DNA from: an uncultured Bacteroidota bacterium
GTDB lineage: Bacteria; Bacteroidota; Bacteroidia; 2-12-FULL-35-15
Length of the DNA: 12,099 nucleotides
Assembly: GCA_903881065.1 (NCBI GenBank)
Contig: CAIRRW010000295.1
Location: forward strand, 1-12,099
Reading direction: 5' to 3'
The notes below the pieces were generated by a model that was given only the letters and a program-made list of their open reading frames with translations, did no database searches and had not been told where the DNA came from. Made by a program: the position numbers and the translations under genes. Below, in pieces: positions 1 to 6,781 of this stretch (position 1 is the stretch's first letter; each line of letters begins with the position of its first letter).

Positions 1-1109
1 ATCAAATATTTTATCCAGCCTGCAATTATACAGTAATGCATAAAATTGAAATAGTATGGAATGAAAAGAATTTTAATGCGAATCTTTTTACTTTCAAAAT
101 ACCAACCAAGCAAACCTGCTAGGTGGAATATTATTTGTAATAAAAGGATAGAAGAATACAAACTTGAATGGCTTGCAATAAGTATATTTGATACTAACGC
201 GAGTGGAATTAATACAGGTGTTACTATCCATCTTGAAAAACGATGAAAGATATATTGTAAACTCATTAAGCCGTAACGAAAAGGATTAATAAAGTCTGCA
301 AGACGAAGTACTGATTGAAGACCGCCAGCACTGATACGAACTTTACGCTTATATTCTTCTTTGATATTTAATGAAGGTGTTTCACTGGCATATGCGTTAG
401 GCTCATAAGCAATTTTAAATCCTTTGCGAATTATATTCATCGAAATCATAAAATCATCGAGTAGAGTATCTTCAGGAAGAGAAACAAACAAGTCGGTACG
501 GATTGAAAACAATTCGCCTGCTGCACCAATTAAGGAATTCAATTTCGCATCTTCATTTTTCAGGAATGATTCATATTTCCAATACAAACCTTCAGTAACT
601 GCAGCAGATGAACTTTCAACACTAATAACTCTTTTCTCACCCGAAACGCCGCCGATTTTTTTGTCAGCATAATGTTTCACCATTTCCATTAATGCATTTT
701 CATTTAGCATCACATTGGGATCAGTAAAAATTGTTATTGGTTCTTTAATGAATGGCATAGCACGATTAATTGCTGCTGTTTTTCCTTTTCTTTGAACTTG
801 CCAAAGCAGTTTTACCTGAGGAAATGAATTTACAACTTCGTTGGTTCCATCATTACTGCCATCCCCTATCACATAAATTTTGATTTTATCTTTCGGGTAG
901 TTTAAAGACAATGTGTTTTTTAACTTCTCTTTTATAATAGAAACTTCGTTGTATGCAGCAATTAAAACTGCTACTTCGGGCAACTCTTCCATTGAACTTT
1001 TGTTCTCTTTTTTTATGAAGAATAACTTGTTGATTAACCAGATTACTAAACCGTAACCTACATAAATAAAAGCGATGATTGTAATTGATATCCAGAATAT
1101 GATTTCCAT
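1..1109 (-). CDS. Membrane-bound family 2 glycosyltransferase (3' end beyond window)
   Basis: This is a GT2 transferase of the poly-beta-1,6-GlcNAc-synthase/cellulose-synthase-like type, expected to use a nucleotide sugar at the inner membrane. I translated it by hand from ATG at 1109; it stays open for 369 codons to the window edge, so the C-terminus is missing. One membrane helix covers about residues 3-30. The GT-A domain follows, with AAYNE (51-55), GDGSNDGT (82-89), RKGK (107-110), TDPN (129-132, the DxD region) and LLDDF (216-220, the catalytic-base region). KRKVR.SAGG at 254-263 stands where processive enzymes carry QxxRW. Two or three further hydrophobic segments follow from about residue 295. 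It is the last visible gene of the left block, 11 bases after the acyltransferase stop. The sugar and the linkage cannot be read from the sequence. The family call is firm; whether it is processive is open. Confidence 0.9.
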   Translation of the reverse strand, partial: MEIIFWISITIIAFIYVGYGLVIWLINKLFFIKKENKSSMEELPEVAVLIAAYNEVSIIKEKLKNTLSLNYPKDKIKIYVIGDGSNDGTNEVVNSFPQVKLLWQVQRKGKTAAINRAMPFIKEPITIFTDPNVMLNENALMEMVKHYADKKIGGVSGEKRVISVESSSAAVTEGLYWKYESFLKNEDAKLNSLIGAAGELFSIRTDLFVSLPEDTLLDDFMISMNIIRKGFKIAYEPNAYASETPSLNIKEEYKRKVRISAGGLQSVLRLADFINPFRYGLMSLQYIFHRFSRWIVTPVLIPLALVSNILIASHSSLYSSILLLQIIFHLAGLLGWYFESKKIRIKILFIPYYFNFMHYCIIAGWIKYL

Positions 1110-1120
1110 AATTTTTAATT

Positions 1121-1735
1121 TTAATGTTTAATATATTTAATAATTTTTGCAGGAGTACCTGCTACTACTGTATAAGGCTCTACGTTTTTGGTTACTATGG
1201 CTCCGGTTGCAACCACAGCTCCTTCACCAATAGTTACCCCTTTTAATATTACAGCACGGGTGGCTATCCAAACATGATTTCCAATTATAACAGGAGCGGA
1301 AGCACCTTCATTATTATGGTTGTCTGTGTCATGAAAATCACTATCCATAATAATAACTTCGGGTGCTATACGTACATCATTACCTATTATTATTTTATTC
1401 TTAGCGGCAATTCGTGCACCGTTAATAAAAGTATTCTCGCCTATAGTTAATTCAGCACCTTTAAATACTGCAAGTCTTGTTTTATTTACCTGTGACCATA
1501 TTTTAGATCCAGTGCCAATCTGCATTTTTCCTTGAATGAATAAAGATGGTTTTTTACGACACATTACCATACTTCCTGTTTTTACATTGCGTAAATAAAA
1601 TTTGCTTAGTTGAAGTAAAAACAATTTATTGATAGCTGTAAAAACAAATCGGATGTGGTTAAAAACAGTTTTTCTGTTTTGCTGCAATTCCCATTGCAAA
1701 AATTGCTGATGATATTGTTGAAATACAAGTTGCAT
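1121..1735 (-). CDS. Hexapeptide-repeat (LbH) sugar O-acyltransferase, WbbJ/maltose-acetyltransferase-like
   Basis: This 204-residue protein probably transfers an acetyl group from acetyl-CoA to a sugar hydroxyl of the polysaccharide or its precursor, in the cytoplasm. The first ~60 residues are basic and partly hydrophobic and could form an amphipathic, membrane-facing lead. From about residue 68 to 183 the [LIV]GxxxX hexapeptide periodicity of a left-handed beta-helix is clear, for example TIGENTFING and TIGEGAVVATGAIV. His135 in DSDFHD matches the catalytic histidine of this family, and the ending VVAGTPAKIIK (190-200) is the typical C-terminal cap. The start at 1735 lies only 3 bases after the stop of the upstream GT4 gene, which suggests coupled translation. 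The acyl-CoA donor and the acceptor sugar are inferred from the family, not shown. Confidence 0.92.
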   Translation of the reverse strand: MQLVFQQYHQQFLQWELQQNRKTVFNHIRFVFTAINKLFLLQLSKFYLRNVKTGSMVMCRKKPSLFIQGKMQIGTGSKIWSQVNKTRLAVFKGAELTIGENTFINGARIAAKNKIIIGNDVRIAPEVIIMDSDFHDTDNHNNEGASAPVIIGNHVWIATRAVILKGVTIGEGAVVATGAIVTKNVEPYTVVAGTPAKIIKYIKH

Positions 1736-1738
1736 GAT

Positions 1739-2866
1739 TTAAATAGATTTATAGATGGTTAATAATTTTTCAGCAGATAATGCCCAACTGAAGTTTTTTA
1801 TACGTTCGTAGCCTAAATCTATTAACTCCTTTGCCTTGTTTAAATCTGTAAGCACAAATGCAATTGCATCGCCGATATTTTTTTCATCTGTAGGGTCAAC
1901 CAATGCTGCGGCTCTGCCTGCTACTTCCGGCAATGCTGAATTATTACTTGTGATAACCGGTGTGCCACTTGCCATAGATTCCAACAATGGTATTCCAAAA
2001 CTTTCGCGTAATGAAGGATAAAGAAATAAACTTGCACCAGAATAAATGAACGGCAAATCAGAATTTAAAATGTAACCGGTCAATACAATTTTATCTCTTA
2101 ACAACTTTGTTTTAGTTTGTTCTAAAATGCTATCAAGAAATAATTCATTTATATCAGCAATTACCAATGGAAGTGGATCGGTAACTTTAATGCAATAATT
2201 ACGGTAGGCTCTTATTGTATTAAATATATTCTTTTTAGGATCTGTGTTTCCTATGTAGAAAATATATTCATCAGGTAAATTATGTTTTTGCTTAACCGAT
2301 GCAATTCTTGCTGATTCCCTTTTATCAGAAAAATGTTTCCCAAATGCATTGTATACTACACTGATATTTTTGGTTTGTATCTTCAAAATATCAACAATCC
2401 GTTTACGTTCATATTCCGAAACAGTAATCACGTGTTGAGCTTTTTTGATTGATGCAGGAACAATGTGTTTACGGTATATTCTTCCTAAGTTTTGGTATCT
2501 GCTAAATGTTGCCGCCTTTTGATTCTGTTCAAGGAAAATAACATCATGCAATGTAACTACTGTTTTGCCGGAGTAGAACAACGGAGCTGTATTGCTGGTG
2601 CAATGCAACACATCCAGTTTACATTTTTTTGCATAAAGAGGAAGGAAAACCTGCTCCCAATCTGCATAAGTAAAACCCGGTACTTCAATAATATGGAAGT
2701 TAGCCGACTCCTGAATACAATTATTGTCTTCTCCCTTTTTAACAAAAATAAAATATTCGTTTTCAGTATCCGTCAATTGCAGTGCCTTGATAAGTTCAAG
2801 AACTACTATATCCATTCCGTGTTTCTTTTTGCGAAAAATCCGCTGTGCTTCAATTCCTATTCTCAT
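1739..2866 (-). CDS. GT4-family (GT-B fold) glycosyltransferase
   Basis: A 375-residue retaining glycosyltransferase of the 'glycosyltransferase group 1' type, about the usual length and complete. The N-terminal Rossmann half contains LHCTSNTAPL (87-96), TLHDV (105-109) and TVSEYE (148-153). The C-terminal nucleotide-sugar half contains YIGNTDPKKN (204-213) and the diagnostic E-x7-E motif, Glu288 to Glu296, in RESFGIPLLESMASGTPVI. There is no signal peptide or membrane helix, so it should act at the cytoplasmic face on a lipid-linked glycan. The start at 2866 follows the preceding GT2 stop after one base (TAA-A-ATG). The sugar donor is unknown; the LHDV/SEYE style resembles mannosyl- or rhamnosyl-type GT4 enzymes, but that is only a resemblance. 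Confidence 0.93.
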   Translation of the reverse strand: MRIGIEAQRIFRKKKHGMDIVVLELIKALQLTDTENEYFIFVKKGEDNNCIQESANFHIIEVPGFTYADWEQVFLPLYAKKCKLDVLHCTSNTAPLFYSGKTVVTLHDVIFLEQNQKAATFSRYQNLGRIYRKHIVPASIKKAQHVITVSEYERKRIVDILKIQTKNISVVYNAFGKHFSDKRESARIASVKQKHNLPDEYIFYIGNTDPKKNIFNTIRAYRNYCIKVTDPLPLVIADINELFLDSILEQTKTKLLRDKIVLTGYILNSDLPFIYSGASLFLYPSLRESFGIPLLESMASGTPVITSNNSALPEVAGRAAALVDPTDEKNIGDAIAFVLTDLNKAKELIDLGYERIKNFSWALSAEKLLTIYKSI

Positions 2867-2867
2867 T

Positions 2868-4043
2868 TTAATGTTGATTATTATGTGGTGTATGAATAAA
2901 CTTTTTTGCTGCCTGTTGAGAAGTTAATATTGCTTTAATCATTCCCAAGAAAGCTGCAGGTATTTTTATTGATAGTTGAACTAATTCTTTCATCTTCAAT
3001 TCATCCTTTACCGGTAAAATCAAGGCAACGAATATTAGTAAAAATGAAGTTATTGATACTATAAGTAATGTTTTTCCTGCGAAAAGAGAAATGGGAATTA
3101 AAATAAGGCTCATTCCTAAACATATTACTCTTGGCAACAATGCAAACTGTACTACTTTATTAAAATAATCCACATTGTGATTAACTGCCAATTCCTTTAT
3201 TGAATTAAGAAAATTCTTCTTCAGAAAGAATAACTGTGCATATATCCAGCGTTTCCGTTGATTAACATATACATTTTGTTGAGAAACCTTTTCATCAAAT
3301 ATTAAAATGTCCTCAGTGTATTCTATTGTCAATTTAGCTTTTAGTATTCTCAACTCCATTTCCTTGTCAAAACCGGAAAACACATTCATATTTTCCATTA
3401 CTTTTCTGAACAGACCCATTTCAATTATCATTCCCGAGCCGATTAAGCTTGACGACAAACCCAATGCGCGCTGACCTTTACGGAAAATATGATTATTAAT
3501 CAATTCACTTAATGCATCCAGACGAGACATACTATTGTTTTGGTTCTTAGCCACTCGTTTTGCCTGAAGAATGCGAACGCCATTATTCAGGTAATTATTC
3601 GCTTTAAACAGCATGTCCGATTCAACACAGTTGTCGGCGTCTAGTAAAACACAGGCATCAAAATTTTCATTTGAAGAAGCCAGAAACTGCTGAATTGCTT
3701 TTGCTTTATTCCTTTTTGCGTCATTTGGCAGAACAAACACTTCAGAACCTAGCTCCTTAAGTTTTTCAATTGTCGAAGATTGAAAATCATCTGCTATTAC
3801 CACACATTTAAACTGATTCGATGCATAATTTTGACCAATTACGCTTATTACCGAATTTATAATCACACTATCTTCTTTATACCCCGGAAGCAAAACCAGA
3901 AACTTTTTATTGTTTCCTGTGTTAGTATCATTATTCAAGTTGTTTTGCTTTTTCAAAGTACCTGCCACCGAAAAAACAAACAGGTAAATTGCATTGATTA
4001 TCAAAACAATAGTTAAAGTAATAAGGGCGATTTGTAGAATCAT
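2868..4043 (-). CDS. Membrane GT2 glycosyltransferase with processive-type QxxRW motif
   Basis: A 391-residue membrane glycosyltransferase, first gene of the left block. One N-terminal helix (about 4-28) is followed by a cytoplasmic GT-A domain with PGYKED (53-58), IADD (83-86), LDADN (134-138, the DxD motif), GFDKEME (224-230, the acidic catalytic-base region) and NQRKRW (261-266), which fits the QxxRW signature. Hydrophobic segments at about 297-322, 326-344 and 355-374 complete the usual topology. QxxRW is typical of processive beta-glycan synthases such as cellulose, hyaluronan or poly-GlcNAc synthase, but some non-processive enzymes also carry it. It may start the transcription unit, since the stretch upstream holds a terminator for the next gene and a weak promoter match. 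The product is unknown. Confidence 0.91.
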   Translation of the reverse strand: MILQIALITLTIVLIINAIYLFVFSVAGTLKKQNNLNNDTNTGNNKKFLVLLPGYKEDSVIINSVISVIGQNYASNQFKCVVIADDFQSSTIEKLKELGSEVFVLPNDAKRNKAKAIQQFLASSNENFDACVLLDADNCVESDMLFKANNYLNNGVRILQAKRVAKNQNNSMSRLDALSELINNHIFRKGQRALGLSSSLIGSGMIIEMGLFRKVMENMNVFSGFDKEMELRILKAKLTIEYTEDILIFDEKVSQQNVYVNQRKRWIYAQLFFLKKNFLNSIKELAVNHNVDYFNKVVQFALLPRVICLGMSLILIPISLFAGKTLLIVSITSFLLIFVALILPVKDELKMKELVQLSIKIPAAFLGMIKAILTSQQAAKKFIHTPHNNQH

Positions 4044-4062
4044 TTTTGTTTGAATTGTGATG

Positions 4063-4070
4063 CAAAGTAA
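4063..4070 (-). promoter_or_regulatory. Possible -7 element for the left polysaccharide block
   Basis: On the minus strand this reads TTACTTTG, one mismatch from the Bacteroidota -7 consensus TAnnTTTG, and it is followed by C as is common. It would place transcription start about 13 bases before the ATG at 4043. No convincing -33 TTG box lies at the expected distance, so this is tentative. It is offered because the upstream gene ends in its own terminator and the block needs a promoter between about 4044 and 4177. Confidence 0.3.
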
Positions 4071-4177
4071 GCGACTAAAAAAGAGCCTGATACAGTAAAT
4101 CCGTTAAAATGGGGAATACGGGGGTCGAAATTCCCTTATATTGGGTTGGTGTAAGTTACTAATTTGCCACATAAACA

Positions 4178-4206
4178 AAAAAGCCCCGATTTTTTCGGGG
4201 CTTTTT
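4178..4206 (-). terminator. Rho-independent terminator after the T9SS propeller gene
   Basis: A 12-bp stem (4178-4189 with 4195-4206) has a GCCCCGA/TCGGGGC core extended by five A-T pairs, closing a 5-base loop. On the minus strand a run of T follows at once. It lies 30 bases past the stop codon at 4236 and separates this gene from the left glycosyltransferase block. The plus-strand side also has a T-rich tail, so it could work in both directions. Confidence 0.85.
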
Positions 4207-4235
4207 CTTTTTGCAGGGCTTAACTAGATATAGTA

Positions 4236-5870
4236 CTATTCTACCACCACTTTCCTGTTCACCACATTTTCGTTCGCTGAGCCTGCCGAAGTGGTTATCT
4301 GTACAAAATAAATACCTGCCTGCATGGTTCCTTTTTCTATAGTGCATTGTTTACCTGTAAAGTTTATTGCTTTTATTTCTTTGCCAAGTATATCAGTTAT
4401 TTTTATTGTTGTGTTTGTTTGTTCTGTAGAAAAAGAAATGGTTGTTTGAGAAGTGAAGGGGTTAGGGGAAATAGAAATACCTTTATCTAAAGGGTTTTCT
4501 TCTATACCAGTAACATTTTTTAATTTTGCTATAAAAGCATCAGAAGTGCCTGGACTGGAATTTACTAAAGAGATGCCACCAAAACTTATGTTATAGCTGG
4601 AAAAATTCCCTGCTATAATCATATTTTGATTAGCATCTACTGCTATGCCATTGGCATTATCATTGGCTGTTCCGCCACAACTTGCTGCCCATACAGGATT
4701 GCCAGACGAATCGTACTCTGCAACGTAAATATCATCTGCCAAACTTGTATTAGTGAGGGTTGTATTTCCAAAAACAATTGTTGTCCCATCAAAATATCCT
4801 GTAATATAGGAATTACCTTGCTCATCAATATCAACAGCATATCCCTCTGCATTCAAACTTGTACCTCCTGCACTTTTAGCCCAAACAACATTTCCTGAGC
4901 TATTATATTTTACTATAAATACTCCGGGGTTCGACAAGGTTATGCTTCCTAATGTGAATGTTTGTTCGCCGAAAGTCCCCGTAATATATGAATTTCCTAT
5001 GGCGTCAGTTTTTATGCTGTTACCTCTTCCTCCATCGTTTACTCCAGCGCTTTTTGCCCATTGAATGTTTCCAGAAGAATTATATTTTGCTACAAAAAAA
5101 TTATCCATTCCTCCCAAATTACTTAGTGGAATACTTCCAAACATAATTGGATTACTTAAATAATATCCGGTTATATAAGCATTTCCAATGGTGTCTACTG
5201 AAATGGATGTTGCTCCATCGTAATAAATATTCCCTCCTGCGTTATCAGCCCATAATACATTTCCATTGGTATCACATTTTACAATAAATACATCACTTCC
5301 TCCTGTATTAGTCAAGATGGTACTTCCGAATGAAACACTACTACTGTTATAAGCACCTGCAATATATACATTGCCATTTTTATCTGTTGCAATTCCGTTT
5401 CCAAAATCATTAGTTGTACCTCCAAAACTTTCTGCCCAAATTACATTTCCTGAAGGATCATATTTAGCTATAAAGATGTCACTTCCTCCGTAATTGGTTA
5501 ATGTAAATGAATCGAAAGTAACGGATGTACCGCTGAAACTACCTGTTATATATATATTCCCATTTAAATCAACAGCAACACTATTGCCGCCAGCACTTTT
5601 AGCCCAAAGCACTGTACCATTTGGATCAAATTTTACGACATAACCATTAGAATTATTACCGTTATTTGTCAATGTAATTCCTCCAAATGTTATTGTAGCA
5701 CCTCCATATTCACCAACAATAATACTATTTCCGTACCTATCGCAAGCAATTCCGGCTGCACCGGAACCTCCATTTGTTACACCATATTTTACCCAAGCCC
5801 AATTTGTTACTTGTGAAAAACATTTTATAGTAAAAAATACTGTAATGGAAATCAGTAAATATTTTTTCAT
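4236..5870 (-). CDS. Secreted SBBP-repeat beta-propeller protein with T9SS type A sorting domain
   Basis: A 544-residue secreted or surface-anchored protein. Residues 1-20 are a signal peptide (MKKYLL, hydrophobic core, cleavage likely after CFSQ). Seven SBBP-like repeats of about 56-64 residues follow, beginning at Trp26, 89, 145, 207, 271, 330 and 394. Each runs roughly W.KSAGG - VD..GN.YITG - F...T.FG...LTN - D.FI.KYD.SGN..W. Seven repeats fit a seven-bladed propeller. From about 464 comes the Por/T9SS C-terminal domain, with ISPNPF (467-472), ITDILGKEI, GIYFVQI and terminal RKVVVE, which directs export through type IX secretion and usually cleavage or anchoring. I chose ATG 5870 over an in-frame ATG at 5900 because the signal peptide begins here and a promoter element covers the upstream start. 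The ligand is unknown; adhesion or matrix binding is a guess. Confidence 0.92.
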   Translation of the reverse strand: MKKYLLISITVFFTIKCFSQVTNWAWVKYGVTNGGSGAAGIACDRYGNSIIVGEYGGATITFGGITLTNNGNNSNGYVVKFDPNGTVLWAKSAGGNSVAVDLNGNIYITGSFSGTSVTFDSFTLTNYGGSDIFIAKYDPSGNVIWAESFGGTTNDFGNGIATDKNGNVYIAGAYNSSSVSFGSTILTNTGGSDVFIVKCDTNGNVLWADNAGGNIYYDGATSISVDTIGNAYITGYYLSNPIMFGSIPLSNLGGMDNFFVAKYNSSGNIQWAKSAGVNDGGRGNSIKTDAIGNSYITGTFGEQTFTLGSITLSNPGVFIVKYNSSGNVVWAKSAGGTSLNAEGYAVDIDEQGNSYITGYFDGTTIVFGNTTLTNTSLADDIYVAEYDSSGNPVWAASCGGTANDNANGIAVDANQNMIIAGNFSSYNISFGGISLVNSSPGTSDAFIAKLKNVTGIEENPLDKGISISPNPFTSQTTISFSTEQTNTTIKITDILGKEIKAINFTGKQCTIEKGTMQAGIYFVQITTSAGSANENVVNRKVVVE

Positions 5871-5901
5871 CTTATTTAAGATTAAATTTATTGCGGACAA
5901 A

Positions 5902-5909
5902 CAAATATA
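5902..5909 (-). promoter_or_regulatory. -7 promoter element for the T9SS propeller gene
   Basis: The minus strand reads TATATTTG, an exact match to the Bacteroidota -7 consensus TAnnTTTG, about 31 bases before the ATG at 5870. A TTG lies about 23 bases upstream of it, slightly further than the usual -33 spacing. Transcription would start near 5895, leaving a short A/T-rich leader. This argues against translation starting at 5900. Confidence 0.55.
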
Positions 5910-6172
5910 CTTAATAAGAGATATATAAATTTCAATTATTAATTTTTCAAATACCCAATTTATTCACTTAAATATATTTTCAATCTTTTTACCCATTTTA
6001 CCTCCCTTTTTATCAATTTCTCAAAAACCTCAAAATAGCCCCTAATAAACCTGCAAAAGACATTTTGCTATGCTTATGGTATATTGTGCCATTTATTTTT
6101 GACCCTCAGCCACCTGGCTTAATACGTTAAATAAAGGCATGCTGTAAAAAAACAGTGAGTAGAAGCGTTCTC
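5910..6172. other. Gene-free upstream region of the T9SS gene
   Basis: Very A/T-rich, with a pyrimidine-rich tract at about 5965-6025 on the plus strand. I see no gene, tRNA or clear repeat. A small hairpin CTGT/ACAG around an A-run lies near 6141-6155. Any regulatory sites for the T9SS gene upstream of its -7 element would fall here. Confidence 0.4.
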
Positions 6173-6201
6173 TCGTTTCATATAACTGTTATATGAAACG
6201 A
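6173..6201. repeat. Perfect 14-bp inverted repeat at the edge of the 21-bp array
   Basis: The left arm TCGTTTCATATAAC (6173-6186) and the right arm GTTATATGAAACGA (6188-6201) are exact reverse complements around a single central base (6187). The right arm runs into the first array unit, which begins GAAACGA, so the left arm carries the start of a unit in the opposite orientation. It could form a cruciform or bind a dimeric protein. With only one central base it is a poor RNA hairpin unless the inner pairs open, and no T-run follows on either strand, so it does not look like a terminator. Confidence 0.8.
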
Positions 6202-6467
6202 CAAAGTTGTTGTCTGAAACGAAGAAACGATTTTGTCGTTTGGCAAAGTAATTTTGATAAATGGTAAAGTTGTTTTAAGAAACGAACAAACTATTGTGTC
6301 AAATGACAAAGATGTTTTATGAAACAGCAAAACTGTTGGGAGAATCGGGAAAGCTATTATTACAAACGACAAAGCTGGTTTGAGAAACAAGAAAGCTATT
6401 TTATGAAATGAGAAAGCTATTTTTACGAATGACAAAGTTGGTTTGAGAAACGACAAAGTTGTTTTTC
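6195..6467. repeat. Tandem array of 13 degenerate 21-bp units
   Basis: The 273 bases divide into 13 consecutive units of exactly 21 bp with no insertion or deletion. The consensus is about GAAAYGACAAAG followed by YTRTTTTNW. Unit positions 10 and 11 (A, A) and 17 (T) are identical in all 13; positions 3, 4, 6 and 9 differ in one or two units; positions 1, 7, 8, 13, 15, 20 and 21 vary. A weak fourteenth unit may lie at 6468-6488. The array sits midway between two divergent genes, about 300 bases from each start codon. One minus-strand frame is open through all units (6178-6561) and would give heptapeptides such as KTTLSF, but substitutions are not concentrated at its third codon positions: two of these are invariant, while several first and second positions vary. 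I therefore do not call a gene. The 21-bp period equals two helical turns with phased A and T tracts. Confidence 0.85.
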
Positions 6468-6781
6468 CGGAAGGAGGACAGGTTTTGACATAAATTAGAA
6501 ACCTGACATTATTATTTTGCAAAACATGACAAATGGCAGGAAAAACATGACATGCCCGCATACATGGTTTCCAGTAACAAATAATTATTTTTTCAGGTTT
6601 ATGACCTGCTATGATTAACTATAAAGAGCGTGGCAGATTTATAACAGCGGTATCAGAGATTATAAAGTAATGCAATAGTGCCAATGTCATGAAAATCTTT
6701 TGTGGCGCGGTAATTGACAATGCAGGTGCAATTAACCGAAATAATAATTTACTTAAATTAATTAATAAAAAACAACAAAAC
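6468..6781. other. Intergenic leader region with loosely spaced TGACA motifs
   Basis: No gene is supported here. TGACA occurs at 6486, 6504, 6527 and 6548 (spacings 18, 23 and 21), and an 11-base direct repeat AAAACATGACA starts at 6521 and again at 6542, exactly 21 bases apart, so this may be decayed array sequence. An imperfect inverted repeat (CGGTAATTG near 6708-6716, CAATTAACCG near 6730-6739, with one bulged base) lies about 45 bases before the start of the plus-strand gene. I found no clean TAnnTTTG promoter for that gene. The last 20 bases before the ATG are A-rich, as is usual for Bacteroidota leaders. Confidence 0.45.

Noticed and set aside
61..672. Plus-strand open frames at 61-246 and 424-672
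   Set aside because: They lie antisense inside the left GT2 gene, whose catalytic motifs are all on the minus strand.
2492..2899. Plus-strand open frame antisense to the GT4 gene
   Set aside because: The minus-strand GT4 protein has complete family motifs over the same bases; the plus-strand translation shows no recognisable domain.
4112..4135. Hairpin GGGAAT/ATTCCC upstream of the left block as a riboswitch or terminator
   Set aside because: Only 6 bp with a 12-base loop, no T-run, and it lies upstream of the likely transcription start.
5871..5900. ATG at 5900 as start of the T9SS gene
   Set aside because: It would put ten residues ahead of a well-formed signal peptide and lies just upstream of the start of transcription predicted from the -7 element at 5902-5909.
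6195..6467. CRISPR array
   Set aside because: Units are contiguous with no unique spacers, 21 bp is too short for repeat plus spacer, units are degenerate, and no cas genes are present.
6178..6561. Minus-strand 127-codon open frame across the 21-bp array as a gene
   Set aside because: Heptad content comes from the 21-bp unit, substitutions are not biased to third codon positions, the N-terminal part shows no recognisable domain, and no promoter or leader is evident.
6689..6781. ATG at 6689 as start of the plus-strand gene
   Set aside because: The extra 31 residues are low-complexity and cover an imperfect inverted repeat and the A-rich leader; ATG 6782 has the better context, though the longer form cannot be fully excluded.
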